A DNA stretch of 55,090 nt from Amoebophrya sp. AT5.2. Lineage: Eukaryota; Sar; Dinophyceae; Syndiniales; Amoebophryaceae. The number at the start of each line of letters is the position of its first letter. Within the stretch, counting starts at the first letter, position 1. Where the stretch lies: the NCBI GenBank assembly GCA_005223375.1, contig RXOD01003820.1, positions 1-55,090 of the forward strand, in the 5' to 3' direction. Below are positions 12,310 to 23,037 of the stretch, in pieces. The notes beneath the pieces are model-generated. The model saw nothing but the letters and a program-made list of their open reading frames with translations. It ran no database searches and had not been told where the DNA came from. The translations under genes were made by a program, and so were the position numbers.

Positions 12310-13164
12310 TCATTGCTTTAGCTTTAGGTGTATTACAATATCAAAATAACTAAGCACGACTATGCAAAGATAAAGTAAGTACCTCTTTCGCGGTGGCCTC
12401 TTGCGTACTGCCGGCCGATCGCGCCGCGAGACGCTAGGCCTTTTGGCAGTGGCTTTACAAATCTTTCTTCTTCTTGGTGCTGTGGTTACAAGCTTTTCTT
12501 GTGGTGGCGTAAACAAGGCGCACAGGCCTGGCTTGTGTCTGTTTGGAGGTGCGGGTCGGGTCCCGCTCCACCAGATGTGGACGTCATGTTCTTGTATGCC
12601 GTCCTGGTACCACTCGTAGCTGTTGGCGTCTATTCCGCCGCGACAACGGGCCGTTTTTACGAAGTATACCAGAAGGTGCTGCCTGGGGCCGCTACCTTGA
12701 CCGTCGAGGCTGCTTTTCTTCAAAGCTCGCTTCCACGCGTCGTGATGGTGGTACGCGGTTGTGCCCCGAGCCTTCGCCCTTTCTTTTCTTCGGCCGCGTC
12801 TCCGCTTCTTGTATACCCTCGGCATCTCGAGCAATCTGCTGAAAGTGCCTACGATACTGGTTTCGCTTTCTGCGCCACTTCTTGTAATGCTATTCGATGG
12901 AGAGGGACGGCTGCGATTTGGTCTCCTTCTGATGCGCCCTCTAACGGCGTCGATCCTCATCCCCGTCGGTGCTTGCGACCGGTGGATGAATATCACATCT
13001 TCCGGTGCCGTTATCATGCCGGCGTCCCGACCGCTTCGAATGCTCTCTATGATGATTTTCCGCAGGCCGCCGAAAATCCTCTCTGCTGTGCGCAATAACA
13101 TTGTGGTGGCGAAACGATGTTTCTTAAAACTTTTGTGTTTGTGTACACGAAAATAATGTAACAA
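12310..13164 (-). CDS. Doubtful basic protein ORF
   Basis: A single minus-strand open frame of 284 codons, in the same direction as all other genes in the window. The product is very basic, with runs such as KKRRRGRRKERAKARG near its middle and RRRKICKATAKR and RKRPPRKRY near the end, closing with a hydrophobic tail (LLYLCIVVLSYFDIVIHLKL). No family is recognised. Opposite-strand frames of up to 199 codons overlap it, so it could be a chance ORF or exon and intron sequence read through. The length is the main argument for it. Confidence 0.27.
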   Translation of the reverse strand: MLHYFRVHKHKSFKKHRFATTMLLRTAERIFGGLRKIIIESIRSGRDAGMITAPEDVIFIHRSQAPTGMRIDAVRGRIRRRPNRSRPSPSNSITRSGAESETSIVGTFSRLLEMPRVYKKRRRGRRKERAKARGTTAYHHHDAWKRALKKSSLDGQGSGPRQHLLVYFVKTARCRGGIDANSYEWYQDGIQEHDVHIWWSGTRPAPPNRHKPGLCALFTPPQEKLVTTAPRRRKICKATAKRPSVSRRDRPAVRKRPPRKRYLLYLCIVVLSYFDIVIHLKLKQ

Positions 13165-13235
13165 GCTGTAAGGTGAGTTGTTTGGCTGCTTTTGTGGCTT
13201 TTTGGCTGCGTATGTCGTCGGAGAAATGATGATTC

Positions 13236-13337
13236 TCAGATGGGTGCACCGATAACATTGGCCGTTATGTACAAGGTCAGCAACAGTACAAAAAAGTTGT
13301 ACACGAGAAGGAGGAAAATATCGAAGTAGCTCGACAT
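13236..13337 (-). CDS. Candidate 33-residue single-helix membrane microprotein
   Basis: The frame runs from ATG at 13337 to TGA at 13236. After MSSYFD comes one uninterrupted hydrophobic segment (IFLLLVYNFFVLLLTLYITA), then NVIGAPI. The size and layout resemble very small ER membrane subunits such as OST4, but there is no convincing sequence match. It could also be an exon of a larger unseen gene. The hydrophobic run has the right length to cross a membrane once, and its position in a gene-sized gap on the coding strand makes it worth recording. Confidence 0.35.
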   Translation of the reverse strand: MSSYFDIFLLLVYNFFVLLLTLYITANVIGAPI

Positions 13338-14257
13338 GATTGCGGTTTTAATGGGGTAAAATCACAAAAAAAAAGAATAAAAGTATCTTCAGTATGATCC
13401 CGGGACCCTTAATCAATACAAATTTCTGTACTGTTGCTGACGATGCGACAAAAATGAAGCGACTAGTCGATCTCGATGTCTAATATGCGAGGCCTATTTC
13501 TAAAGAAAATATAGACACAACACCTAGCAACCCCGCATAGTGGCCAACTGGACCACCATGCAGGGTTACTAACTATGCGTCATATGTAATGGGTGACACC
13601 GCAAGCCCTCAGCCCTGTTGGGGAAAATGGGGGTAAAAAGATTGATGTGTCCTGGAGGTGAAGACGCCGAACGAACAGAACGCCACGACTACGCCGACGA
13701 TAACGCTGAGAGATTCCAATAACGACACCGATGATGGCAAAGGACCTACTTCATCCTTGCGAAGACGTGCGACAGCGTAATTCAAACCGATTCAATTTTT
13801 TCTACATATCCAAATTCAAGTCACGGCACACCGACAACTTTGACCAATTTCTCAGGGCCAGACCGATGAAACTTGCTTCATTGCACGCACAGACGTAGCC
13901 GCGATGAACACGATCCGGCTTCGACATTCAATGCACAAGCGAGAGAAGTACACAAGCAGCCAAGGACTTCGATTTATACGTCGCCGGCGAAAGACTCTAG
14001 CTGTATTGGCTTCAACTCTTATGGTACAACTTTTGCGAATTCAGTTCTAAGTTCTGACACGAGGCGTATCTCCGGGTAACAAACAAGCTTTTCATTATCA
14101 CCGCGCGCAAGCGGTTGTCGTCTTGCAGGAATCTCAGCAACAACGAACTGCAGCTTCTGATGGTTTTTGAAGGAATGTGCTATCAAGGAATCTCAACAAC
14201 GAATCGTGACGGGTACGAGGCGATTGAACCGTCGGAGACAGTGCGCAAAACCGACGC
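13338..14257. other. Gap with a small hairpin
   Basis: No protein gene was found; the largest frames are below 70 codons. A short imperfect hairpin lies at 13529-13567. The stretch next to 14257 should hold the 3' end of the CYB5D1 transcript. Confidence 0.55.
13529..13567. repeat. Imperfect hairpin
   Basis: AACCCCGCATAGTGGCC (13529-13545) pairs with GGACCACCATGCAGGGTT (13550-13567), with a few mismatches and a very short loop. ACTATGCG just downstream can also pair with CGCATAGT inside the left arm, giving an alternative fold. No known RNA family is recognised. Confidence 0.5.
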
Positions 14258-15474
14258 TCAGCCCTCAGTCAAGTCGTCGTTGAAGTACAGGTGCAGGGTG
14301 ATGATGTGATCGTCCGGATCCATTCCCAAATCTAGGAAGTCCGAGTCCTGGTCCTCGATTCCGTTCTGCATCAGCGTCTTCTTCAGGTCCAGCGGCCGAC
14401 CCAGCATCTTCCATGTGTAACTTCCCACATGAAAGTTGTGCACCTCGAGATACCTGGATGACGAAGTAGAAAGACGATATTCATAGATTGATTCTCACAG
14501 ACGTCGTCCTTGTCACGATAGCTATCACAGATACCACACAAAGCTCTGCGAGAAAGTGGCCAGCAAAGGGCGCAGCAGGAGTAGGGAGAATCACCCACGC
14601 ACCTGTCTTGTATCTCGGCAAGTGTCTCTTCCGAGGGGACGCACATGAGCACTTTCTGCCTGCTGAGGAGATTCATGACGTAGAACTTGAAGGTCTTCTG
14701 CGTCAGGGTGCCTATGCAATACTTGCTGTCCCGCCACCACGGAGTGTCTATTCCTGATATGAGGGTGGGATCGAGAAGATGCCGATGATGGTACAGCTCC
14801 AAGCGCAACTGAAAACGAAATGCAACACGAAGCCATCAAAACTGTAAGCGGTACTTGTGTCGAAGCCTGGCTCGGGGGTCTCTGGTGGCACATGCAGGTA
14901 TCTGCCCTGCGGACAATAGACCTCTCGCTGGTTCGTAACTGTGATGTGCGAGTCTCGCTATTTGATTCGAAAAGAAGATGCATTTGAAGCAAAGAAATGG
15001 ATGAACATGTGAAACCGAAAACACGAAAAAATACATGGACTGATGTATGTTCTTGGGTCTTTTGTCTCCGGGTCAAACCAGTGGGTAATGTCCGTCCCTT
15101 CCGCCACCTTGATTGGCTCTCGCAATGGATCTGCCGTTTGTGTTGAATGGATGATTTCCACGGTGGAGCAAAAACGAATGCAAATGTGGAACCAGCAGAT
15201 GCAAATGAGGAGGCGATGGTGTACCAACAAAAATCTCACCTTCCCTGTACTGGCTGAGAAGCGGCGAGAGGTCGTAGACTTTCCCGAAGAATGAGTGCCA
15301 CCCGTGAGCCACCACGTCTTCCTGGGTGTAGTATCGCCGCTTCTTGTACGGCTTTGGCAAGTCCATACTGGACGCCATCTTTGCAAATTTGCGTCCAGTA
15401 CGTGTATCGATTGTACTCCCGACTAGCTCTTCGTCTTTTACCAGAGGAGCCCGTGCTTCCTTCCGAAGTAGCAT
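14258..15474 (-). CDS. CYB5D1: Cytochrome b5 domain-containing protein 1, 5 exons
   Basis: A conserved protein of ciliated eukaryotes with an N-terminal cytochrome b5-like heme domain, reported as a cilium-associated redox factor. Exons: 15474-15240, 15130-15041, 14938-14855, 14753-14603, 14453-14258; 251 residues with all phases consistent. The heme domain runs from YYTQEDVVAHGWHSF through GKVYDLSPLL to ITHWFDPETKD, where His is the expected ligand. The middle has GRYLHVPPE and DTPWWRDSKYCIG. The C-terminus, GSYTWKMLGRPLDL to LHLYFNDDLTEG, matches the vertebrate protein closely, including the terminal YFNDDLTE. Length is close to the vertebrate protein (about 230). A later in-frame Met (MASSMDLPKP) is an alternative start. 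Donors here are varied (GTGAG, GTCCA, GTACC, GTGCG). It lies directly downstream of another gene with a centriole-type domain. Confidence 0.93.
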
Positions 15475-16009
15475 ACAGATACGACGATACTACACTCCCT
15501 CGATTCAATCGCTCATGGTACTCGCTCCCCTTTCCCTCCGAATAAGCGAGTAGCTCCCTCTTCGGCGACGCGATCGATCGAAGTTGCAGATAAGTGCATA
15601 GAGTTAGAGACTCACGTCTTGCGTTTGCTCAGTCATGGACTTCTTTGCCCATAGGCAGGTGGAACGGCCAAACACGCACCAGTGCAAACGCTCATGAATT
15701 CTGCCCCACGAGTTTTGGAGCGAGTAAAGTTTCACGACTCGACAAGGAACCGACGGATTCGGCTCATGTCATCTCGACGACCACAAGTCAAATCATCTTC
15801 TCGTCTTCATCATCATTGAGCAAGTTCAAAAAATTGTCCGAATCGCTGCGTGTGCGTATGTCGCCGGACAAGCCGGCTTCCATGTAGAGACGAGGGCCTG
15901 AAAATTACGATTACCGTCAACTGAATTCTTGAAATCACTTTGTAAAACGTCATCAGTTTGCGTCTCCCACTCCCTGTAAACATAGAAGCTTGTTCCCCAG
16001 AAAGACGCC
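15475..16009. other. Short intergenic gap
   Basis: Nothing recognisable. It separates the stop of the CEP19-MINDY gene at 16010 from the CYB5D1 start at 15474, so it holds the 3' end of one transcript and the promoter or trans-splice region of the next. Confidence 0.6.
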
Positions 16010-18240
16010 CTAGTCATCCTCCGGTTCCGCCCACTGGATGCCGGCGTAGTCCCCCCATTTGATCCGCAGCAGTTCATTCACGACGTCTTCCTCTGTGCCG
16101 TCCTTCTCACCCCCCACCGTAGTTTTCGACGATGCTTTCTCCACCAAATGGTTCGGCCGCAGGAAAATTTTTCTGCTCTTCGACGCAGCTACGTCCAAAG
16201 TTTCGTAGCACGGAAGGTACATGAGCTCCACCCCCGACTCACTCGCTACACTCGCTTCCTCATCACTCGTCTGCGCGAAGTCATCCGTACGGTACAAAAC
16301 GGCATACTTCTCCGTGCTCAGCTGCAGGAGCCACACCGGGCAACTCGGATTCTTCAAGTAATCCCCGATGGCTTCCCTCGTCTTGACGTCTGTGTTTCCG
16401 CCGGATCGACGCCCCGCGACCTGCAGGCTCAAAAAACCCACGAGCGCGCGCTTTTTTACGCCAATTAACTCGCCCGAAATGCTACTCCCGTCGGCAATGG
16501 CATGCAACTTGCTCGTTGCGGTGGAATTTGCACTCACCGATGCCGCCGCAGCAGCGTCGGCTGCCGACCTTGTACCGTCGAAGCAGAACAAGGAAGGGAA
16601 GCCAGTCAAGAGCAGCATGAGCAAGGGTGTACCCGCGGCGCCGCTGCGGAGGGTGAGACTGTGCGCCGAAGCGGTCGCCTTTGTGGAATTCTGTTTCAGG
16701 GTGTCGCCTACAAGCTGCTCGCCGCATGTGAGGATGGCGGACAGCACGAGCTTCTCCGTACTCAAGTCTAACTCCTCTGCGGTGGTAGGGAATTCCGATT
16801 CCTCGTAATTGCGGTAATACCGACTGTTCACGCAGAAAGCGATTGCGGGCGACTTGTTCGCGGAATCCTCTACATGAACGGCGGCCTGCCGCAGGCACAG
16901 CTTGGTCGCACGGCACAGCAATCGCTCCTCGTCGTCAGCAGTACCTGATATGGTCGTAAGGAAGACGTTGAGAGCAGAAGAGAGGCCGACGCAGTGAATC
17001 ATGGCATGTGCATCGAAACTTGAGTACTTTTAACCGTGAAATTTCGATAACGGCCACAAGTACATCTTTCCCCCCACGCCACCGGGTCTTCTCTTTCCCC
17101 CTGTAGCAGGTATGCTACTGCGTAGGCTTGTACGCACGCAGCAACGCCGTCCTCGCAGGGGTCGACGCGGTACTTGTCCATGCCTAGTTCCGTATCCATA
17201 CTCGCCGGTACGTTGTACCAATTGTACACAGATTTTGGGATATCCAGCAACTTCTTCTTTCCGCCTGCTTCCTCTTCAGCTGTATCTGCATTCTCCTCGC
17301 CTACCTTCTCTTTCTCGCCCAGTTTTGATGATCCTGCCTTCGGCGATCTCATTCCCGGACTTGCCGTCGATGACACTTGATCTGCGTACCAACACGTCTC
17401 TATCTCGGGCGACAAAGGCGAATCGAATGGAATTACATCGTCGCCGAACGGAGCGAAAGCACCAATCGGGGACGTTGCGTCTGCAGTTGCACCAGCACCC
17501 GCCGCCGCAGTCTTGCTTCTACTAGCGATCGCACCAAGGACGTCCTCATCCGCGTTCTCCTCTTGAATGTCTGGCTCGTCGTCGAAGTCCTCGTCATATT
17601 CGATATCTTCTTCCACGACGTCCTCGTAGTCCTCGCCTACACGATCGTCACCCAATTCATCGCTCTTCAACAACGAGGCTCCGCAGGCCTCCGGCGAGCT
17701 CGGAGCGCTTTGTTTCGAGTGCGCCTCGTCTGCGCTGCCGCTGCCGCCGGAGAGCGCAGCGCAATCGTCCGCTGCCGGTGGTTTCTCAGCAGCGGCGTTT
17801 TTTCCCGGCCGCTGCAGAATGATGTCGTCGCTTCCAGAACTGTTCGCGGCCGGCAACGGAGGTACTACCTCGCCTGCCGACGAAGACCCATTTTGTTCCG
17901 CAGCCGGAATCTCCACTTCCCTGCGTCCAGATCCAGCGTCTTCCTCTTCCTTTCCGCCCTCCACGAGATTGCTACGCAGCCGGTCGAGCAGTTGCCGCAC
18001 CTGTTTGCGGTCCTGGTAACGGAGAAAACGCGCATGCCTCTTGCGCAGAAATGCCTCCAGGCTGGCCGAGTTGCCCTTGCGGAGTGCCGAGGCGGGTACG
18101 GGGATGCGGTGGTGGTGCAAGAGTGGACTGGAGGCTGCGGATGGCGTCGGCCCGGCACGGTACTCAACGACGAGCATTGGCGGTGAATACTGGAGCGCAA
18201 ACCGCAGGGGCTGCACGTCGAAAGAATCAATCGAGAACAT
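16010..18240 (-). CDS. CEP19-like region fused to a MINDY (FAM188) deubiquitinase fold, probably inactive
   Basis: Two frames overlap at 16999-17002 and appear to be one gene. A candidate 56-base intron (17027-17082, donor GTGGCG, acceptor AAAG) joins 18240-17083 to 17026-16010 in frame, giving 724 residues; the exact junction is unproven. The N-terminus resembles CEP19: LQYSPPMLVVEYRAG, then HRIPVPASALRKG and EAFLRKRHARFL, and later an acidic EDIEYDEDFDDE. From about residue 350 it resembles MINDY-3/4: DPCEDGVAACVQAYAVAYLL corresponds to the catalytic GGPC...VQAF helix; then LLMLLLTGFPSLFCFDG, ALVGFLSLQ, DYLKNPSCPVWLLQ, and a closing WGDYAGIQWAEPED. The catalytic His position (ETHLTVFF in human MINDY-3) reads TEKYAVLY here, and the Gly-Gly before Pro-Cys is Val-Asp. 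Both changes suggest a pseudoenzyme acting as a ubiquitin reader or centriole scaffold. Confidence 0.72.
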
Positions 18241-18810
18241 CGCTTCCAGGTCTACCTATTTGGTACAAGAACCAAGATGTCAACGTCCTCACGCTGAAGC
18301 TTCTACTTCTAGCGAGCAAACAATAGCAAGCCACTGATTGTTGACGAGGAAGATGCTCTTTGCGTTGGTTTCTGTTTCGTACCCATTGGTTTCTTTTCGT
18401 TTCCTTCAGAGCTAGATATACCATATTTCAGATGACCTGTCTTTCAAATTGACCTCATATCTGACTCTCGGCGGCGCATACCGCTACCGAAAAAGCCGTC
18501 TTTACCACCGGTTTGTCTCTACCCGTCGCGCAGAGCAGAATTTGTCTCTCCTCTCGCCGTTGCCCGTGAACAGAAGAAGGCAGGTTTCGCTCGTTCCCCC
18601 CAAGGGCACCAGCCCCTTCGCGTTCGCGGTCACATTCACTTTTCCAGTGCTACAAAAAAAAACCTAGATTCAATCCATTACTTACTCTCGAGAAGCCCCG
18701 GGAAAACCTGTGCATATTGACTGAATCTCGGCTACTTCGTCGAGCACACCTGTGATCAGATGTCACTCACATTTCGGAACAACGCTTTTTCGTACAGTAT
18801 CATTCAGCAT
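18241..18810. other. Intergenic gap
   Basis: Nothing recognisable on either strand; the longest frames are about 70-90 codons and are AT-rich. The gap separates the stop of the beta-rich protein at 18811 from the start of the CEP19-MINDY gene at 18240. Confidence 0.6.
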
Positions 18811-19656
18811 TTACGTCTCCGAGTCGCTCTCCGCGTCGCTGTCTCCCCGCACCGCTAGAGGAATCGCTCCGTGAAGTACCTTCCCCGCAAACACCACCCG
18901 CACGTCGTAGTCGCGACACTCCAGTCCCGCTGGGACTTTGATGCACAACTTTTTCCCCTTTTTGATTCCGCTCGGTTTCAACGTCAGTTGCCCTCCGGTA
19001 CTGCCCCCGACGAGCAAGATCTCCACCGCATTCCAGTACTGCTCCGGAATCTCCTTTCGCAGCCCGATTACGACCGTACCACCCGCCGTCGCCGCCACCT
19101 CCTGCGGCTTGATGTAGATCAACCTCTGCCCGTCCCCAGCGATGCTCGACGGGCCGGACGCCGCGCCCAATGTTTGCACCCCGCCGCTCCCCACGCTCAC
19201 TCGCTCTCCCCCCGCCGCGAAGTTGAACGACCCCCCGCTCGCACTCCGCTGCGTTGAGGCGCGCGACCAGATAGAGGGCAGAGAGCCCACATCCGAGCCG
19301 CACTCCCAGCTCCAGCCGAAGATGTCGCTGAACGGCGTTTTCTGGTTCCCAACCCCCATCTGCATGTGGGACTGGAGCGGGACACCCGCGTCGTCCGAGT
19401 TGATCCCGGGAAGGGCCGACGAGCCACCGAGCGCCGCAAAATCAATGGATCCCCCCGGACCAGGGTAGGCCATGGACTGGTGTGCGGATAGCGCGGGAGT
19501 CTGCAAAACCGCTTGCTCCCGATTGGGAAACTGGACGGGGTTGGCCACATCGCTGCGCATCAGGGGAGACGCCAGCGGCAAGTTCGGAGGCTCTGGAGGC
19601 CGCCGCAGGTCGGGAGTAGCTCCGTCCGCGTGCGCGGACGAGGCAGGAGGAATCAT
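18811..19656 (-). CDS. Hypothetical protein with a C-terminal beta-rich domain
   Basis: An open frame of 281 codons from ATG 19656. The first 160 residues are rich in Pro, Ser, Gly and Ala and probably disordered. Residues about 175-270 look like one beta-sandwich: VAATAGGTVVIGLR, VEILLVGGSTGGQLTLK, KKLCIKVPAGLECRDYDVRV and VLHGAIPLAV suggest alternating strands of an Ig or IPT/TIG-like fold, which is an inference without a family match. It ends in an acidic tail (DSDAESDSET). The frame stays open for 17 codons upstream of the ATG, where an AG could serve as a splice acceptor, so an extra 5' exon is possible. Confidence 0.58.
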   Translation of the reverse strand: MIPPASSAHADGATPDLRRPPEPPNLPLASPLMRSDVANPVQFPNREQAVLQTPALSAHQSMAYPGPGGSIDFAALGGSSALPGINSDDAGVPLQSHMQMGVGNQKTPFSDIFGWSWECGSDVGSLPSIWSRASTQRSASGGSFNFAAGGERVSVGSGGVQTLGAASGPSSIAGDGQRLIYIKPQEVAATAGGTVVIGLRKEIPEQYWNAVEILLVGGSTGGQLTLKPSGIKKGKKLCIKVPAGLECRDYDVRVVFAGKVLHGAIPLAVRGDSDAESDSET

Positions 19657-20250
19657 TTTAATGTGCCTGTCCTCGTTGTCTTCCTTGCACTTGCTCCAGT
19701 TGCGCGATACGCTTCAGTGAAGCAGGGAACTTGCCAGACAAACTGAGTTGGGACCGCAAGCAACAAGGCCTTTGTCGCCATACAAAAACGAATGCGATAT
19801 CAAAAGCTGATAGCGTGAGGAAGCAGGCCTGTTCGTTAGCAAAGGTAAACAGCGGGTCAGCAGCAGCACCAGCATCACAAGAGCTACTTTTGCAACAACT
19901 TCGTTCAAAGCAGTACAACAGCAGGCATATCGCTACCGGTTCAGGTCCTCTCAGACAAAAAAAAACCAGAAGTCACTCCGTGCCAATCGTTTTCAGCTCA
20001 ACTCTCGACTACTTCGTTTCTAAAACGCAAAACGGGACGACGTCACCGGGACATAATTCACCGCCTCGAAAATCGCCGGGAGGAGGTTCACGTTTCTTTT
20101 CGCATGATGGCGACATTCTATCGAGATGTTCATTTTTCATGGTCGAGCGCACCGGTACCAGTAAACCCGGTCCTAGCAAGTGCCCAATTCAAAAAAAATC
20201 CCAACGAGAGACATTTCAGTGACTGCGTGCAGGATGAGCTGACCTTCGCG
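19657..20250. other. Gap between two hypothetical-protein genes
   Basis: No gene is seen. It may hold an upstream exon of the beta-rich protein, or only the 3' and 5' ends of two transcripts. Short plus-strand frames here have no family features. Confidence 0.5.
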
Positions 20251-23037
20251 CTAGCCCGACCAGCCTCGCGACCAGCCTGGCAGAGATCCCCGCCACGACC
20301 AACGGGATGAGCCTGCCCCCTGTCCGCCTGCCGTCGTGGTCCCCTGTCCGTTGCCGTTTGCTTTCGGAGCGCGCGTCGATCTTCGATAGTTCAGTGCGGT
20401 GTCCCCCATCTTTCCTCCCGTCGCACTATCGCAACCGCTCGCTTCAAAACTAGTTCCTCCCCCAGAATCTTGCTCCGCCGTCGTCCCCCCCGTCGGAATC
20501 AATCCCTCCTCCTCGATTGCCGGCAACGGACTTGTTCTGCCGTTGAGCGAAAACCCAGACCCTTTAACCGCACGGGATATCGCTGCAGCGTAACTCGTAT
20601 CTATTTGAGTGCCGTCATTACTGCCAAGGGCGCTGGATATCGGGGGTGCGTCTGCGTAGCCCTTGAATTCCGCCAGCGCAGACGCTCGATCGGTCTCGGA
20701 AAAGCTATCGACATTCGATATTTGCTCAAGTAGTGGCGGCGCGGGTGTGGAGGTGCTGAAGCCGAACCCGTAATTGCCAGCAAAACTGGAAACTGGCATC
20801 CTCGTGGAACTTGGGGATGTTCCAATACTGTAGCCAAATCCGTATGTTTCCTCTGAAGACGATACGTTTCCGAATCCATCCGTCGTTGCAAAGCCTGTTC
20901 CTGGCGCGACCGTGGCAGAAAAATCGTACGTGCTGCCCGACGACGATGCGCTGCTGTAAAAGTTTTTCAGATACGCGTCCGCCGACGAAGCGAAGTCCGA
21001 AGTTGCGCTGCTCGACGCCGACTGTTCCCACCCGCTCGCCCTCGTCGCTGCAAGTCCTAGTACGTGGTTGTCTATTTCAATCGCATGGGGCGACGGCTCG
21101 AAACTGCTCGCCATGCTAAACTCGACGACCTCACCTCCGAATCCTCCTGCTTCTCGCCGCGTGGGACTCGTGTACTCCGGTGTGTTCGACGCGTCGCCTG
21201 CGGAGTTAGGCGGCTTTTTGCTTGCAGAGCGAGGATTCACGACATCATTCACCGCTGGAAGAGCTGTGAGCGGCATTCCGGGAATTGCTGTGGTACTAAC
21301 CGTCTTCGAGTTCTCTCGACTGGATGACCAGATGTTGTCGCCAATCGTACCGGGACCGGATACCTCCGCTGGCGGTTGCTCTTCACCACGATTCAGCATC
21401 GTTTTTGCTAATGCGTTGTCGGTGAGAAGGCTTGAGAACCACGACGAAACCGCGTCCATTCCCCGGGAGGCGCTCCTGGACGACGCAGGTATTCCGTCTA
21501 CTGGGCCTTGATTCTCGCTGCCGAACAAACCGGGCCTGGATGACGATGACGACGCAGACGAATATGGGGCACCAGAGGACTGCGATCCAGGGCGCCGTTG
21601 GGTACTTGCTTCTTCCTCACTTGAAGGCCGCGTAGAAGAGGAGGACGAGGATCCCCATCCCCCGTCGCCAAGCTTGCCAAAAATTCGCTCGGCAACCTCG
21701 CGCCCGGCCCAGTCGTCTATCGTTTCTGGTCGAGGGGTAGGAGCTGGTGTGTTTGAGAAAACGGAGCCTTGGCATCAACGAACATCTACTCGATCGACAC
21801 CGATACCGATTGGATTGCTGACAAATCTTCCCTTTAGTGTGGATATAAGTAGCCTCAACTTAGCTCGACGTAATACATTGGCTCGCGTATATTCTGCCCA
21901 CAACTTCGAGTAGTTAGAGTTACCTGTTTTCGCGACCACGGCTCCTCGGTTCTCTCCGGGCGCCTTCACTGGCTCGTCTGTGTGGCCGTGTTCTCCGCAG
22001 ATCATGCATTTTTTTTTCTTCTGGGAACACGGTGGGCAGCAGAAAAAGTCCACGTAATTCGTCTGCAGCTTCGTCCCGCATTCAGCACAAGTCATCGTCT
22101 TCGCGATTCCCTTCATCCGCTTGGAGCTGTCGTCGTGGCTCGGGCAAAAAAACGCGGATTTCGCGTTCTGCTTCCCGTAGGCTCTGACTCTGTACAGCGA
22201 ATCAGATATCGAATTGCATCCGCACTTTCTCTTGCGATCCAGGTCTGAGATTTACGACCAGCTGCAACGAAAACAAGCATAAAATCTCGAGAAAAATACA
22301 GCATTTTCTTTGTTTCCTCCTCCTTTTTCGCGGCGACATCTTCCTCTCCCCCTGAGCCAGCTCCTATCGCATTTTTGACCGCACGCACGGCATCGATACC
22401 CACCTCGAAGCTAAGTTTCTCGAGCTCGAACGTGACCGTTCCCAGCCAGTTCACTTGAATTTTCAGAGCGCCCAGACGGCCTGCAATGTGATGAGGAGTC
22501 AATGTCAAAATGAAAAAGAAAATCTGAGTCACTCTAATAAGGTGTAAACTTCATACAGCAGGTCATGTATAGTACGAAACATCGGCTCATGCAATACGTT
22601 TTTCCGCGCAAAGGCAGCCAGGTTGCATACTTGAGTCCGCGCCGACTACATCGTGACACAACGGGCGCAGAACGGCCTAGGCAATTTCGGAAAAACGATT
22701 TTCCGAACAAGATTCTTCTCGCCACGCAATGAATGGCGTCTAGACCACGGCTCGCGCGCGCATGCTCTCCTGTCTGGGGCTTCCACTTCCGGCGAGGGGG
22801 GCGGGGCGATCGAGAAAAGCACTCTCTATGGATTCTCCTACCCGGATCTTTGAAGTAGAGCTGATAAGTACCATCCTTGAAGTAGAGAGGGGACTGGCAC
22901 TCGGCTAAATCCTCGTTGATCATATCCGTTTTCAGAACCAAGTTCGTAAACTCTCCCGGCTCCGCCTTCTCCAGCCCTGTCACGTACTCTCCAATCCATT
23001 CTCGGAGTACGTACTTGAGCACGTCGGAGGCCATCAT
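20251..23037 (-). CDS. Chorein-N (VPS13-type) domain plus Cys-rich zinc-binding protein, 4 exons
   Basis: Exons 23037-22872, 22480-22300, 22126-21924 and 21743-20251 join by GT-AG introns in agreeing phases to give 680 residues. Residues 1 to about 100 match the chorein-N domain that starts VPS13, ATG2 and related bridge-like lipid transfer proteins: VLKYVLREWIGEYVTGLE, SPLYFKDGRLGALKIQVNW and VTFELEKLSFEV. A Lys/Glu-rich linker follows, then a Cys cluster (CAECG, CCPPC, CMICGEHGH, about residues 122-160) that could bind two zinc ions. The remaining roughly 500 residues are Ser/Gly/Thr-rich and probably disordered. VPS13 proteins normally run to thousands of residues of lipid-transport groove; here the groove is absent. 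Intron 1 is 391 bases, with a second usable donor (GTAGGAGAA) downstream of the chosen one, in the same phase. Confidence 0.78.

Noticed and set aside
12499..13098. Plus-strand frame of 199 codons with hydrophobic stretches
   Set aside because: Overlaps a longer minus frame in the direction of all other genes; no domain, and the hydrophobic stretches mirror the Arg/Lys codons of the other strand.
17377..18186. Plus-strand open frame of 269 codons
   Set aside because: Antisense to the CEP19-like N-terminal region; no family features.
22133..22260. A possible tRNA-like segment inside an intron of the chorein-N gene
   Set aside because: No cloverleaf or GGTTCGA box could be folded; the stretch is explained as intron.
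22831..22871. Alternative donor GTAGGAGAA for intron 1 of the chorein-N gene
   Set aside because: It keeps phase but adds about 10 residues between SPLYF and GRLG that break the one-to-one match to the chorein-N pattern; the GTACTTATC donor fits better.
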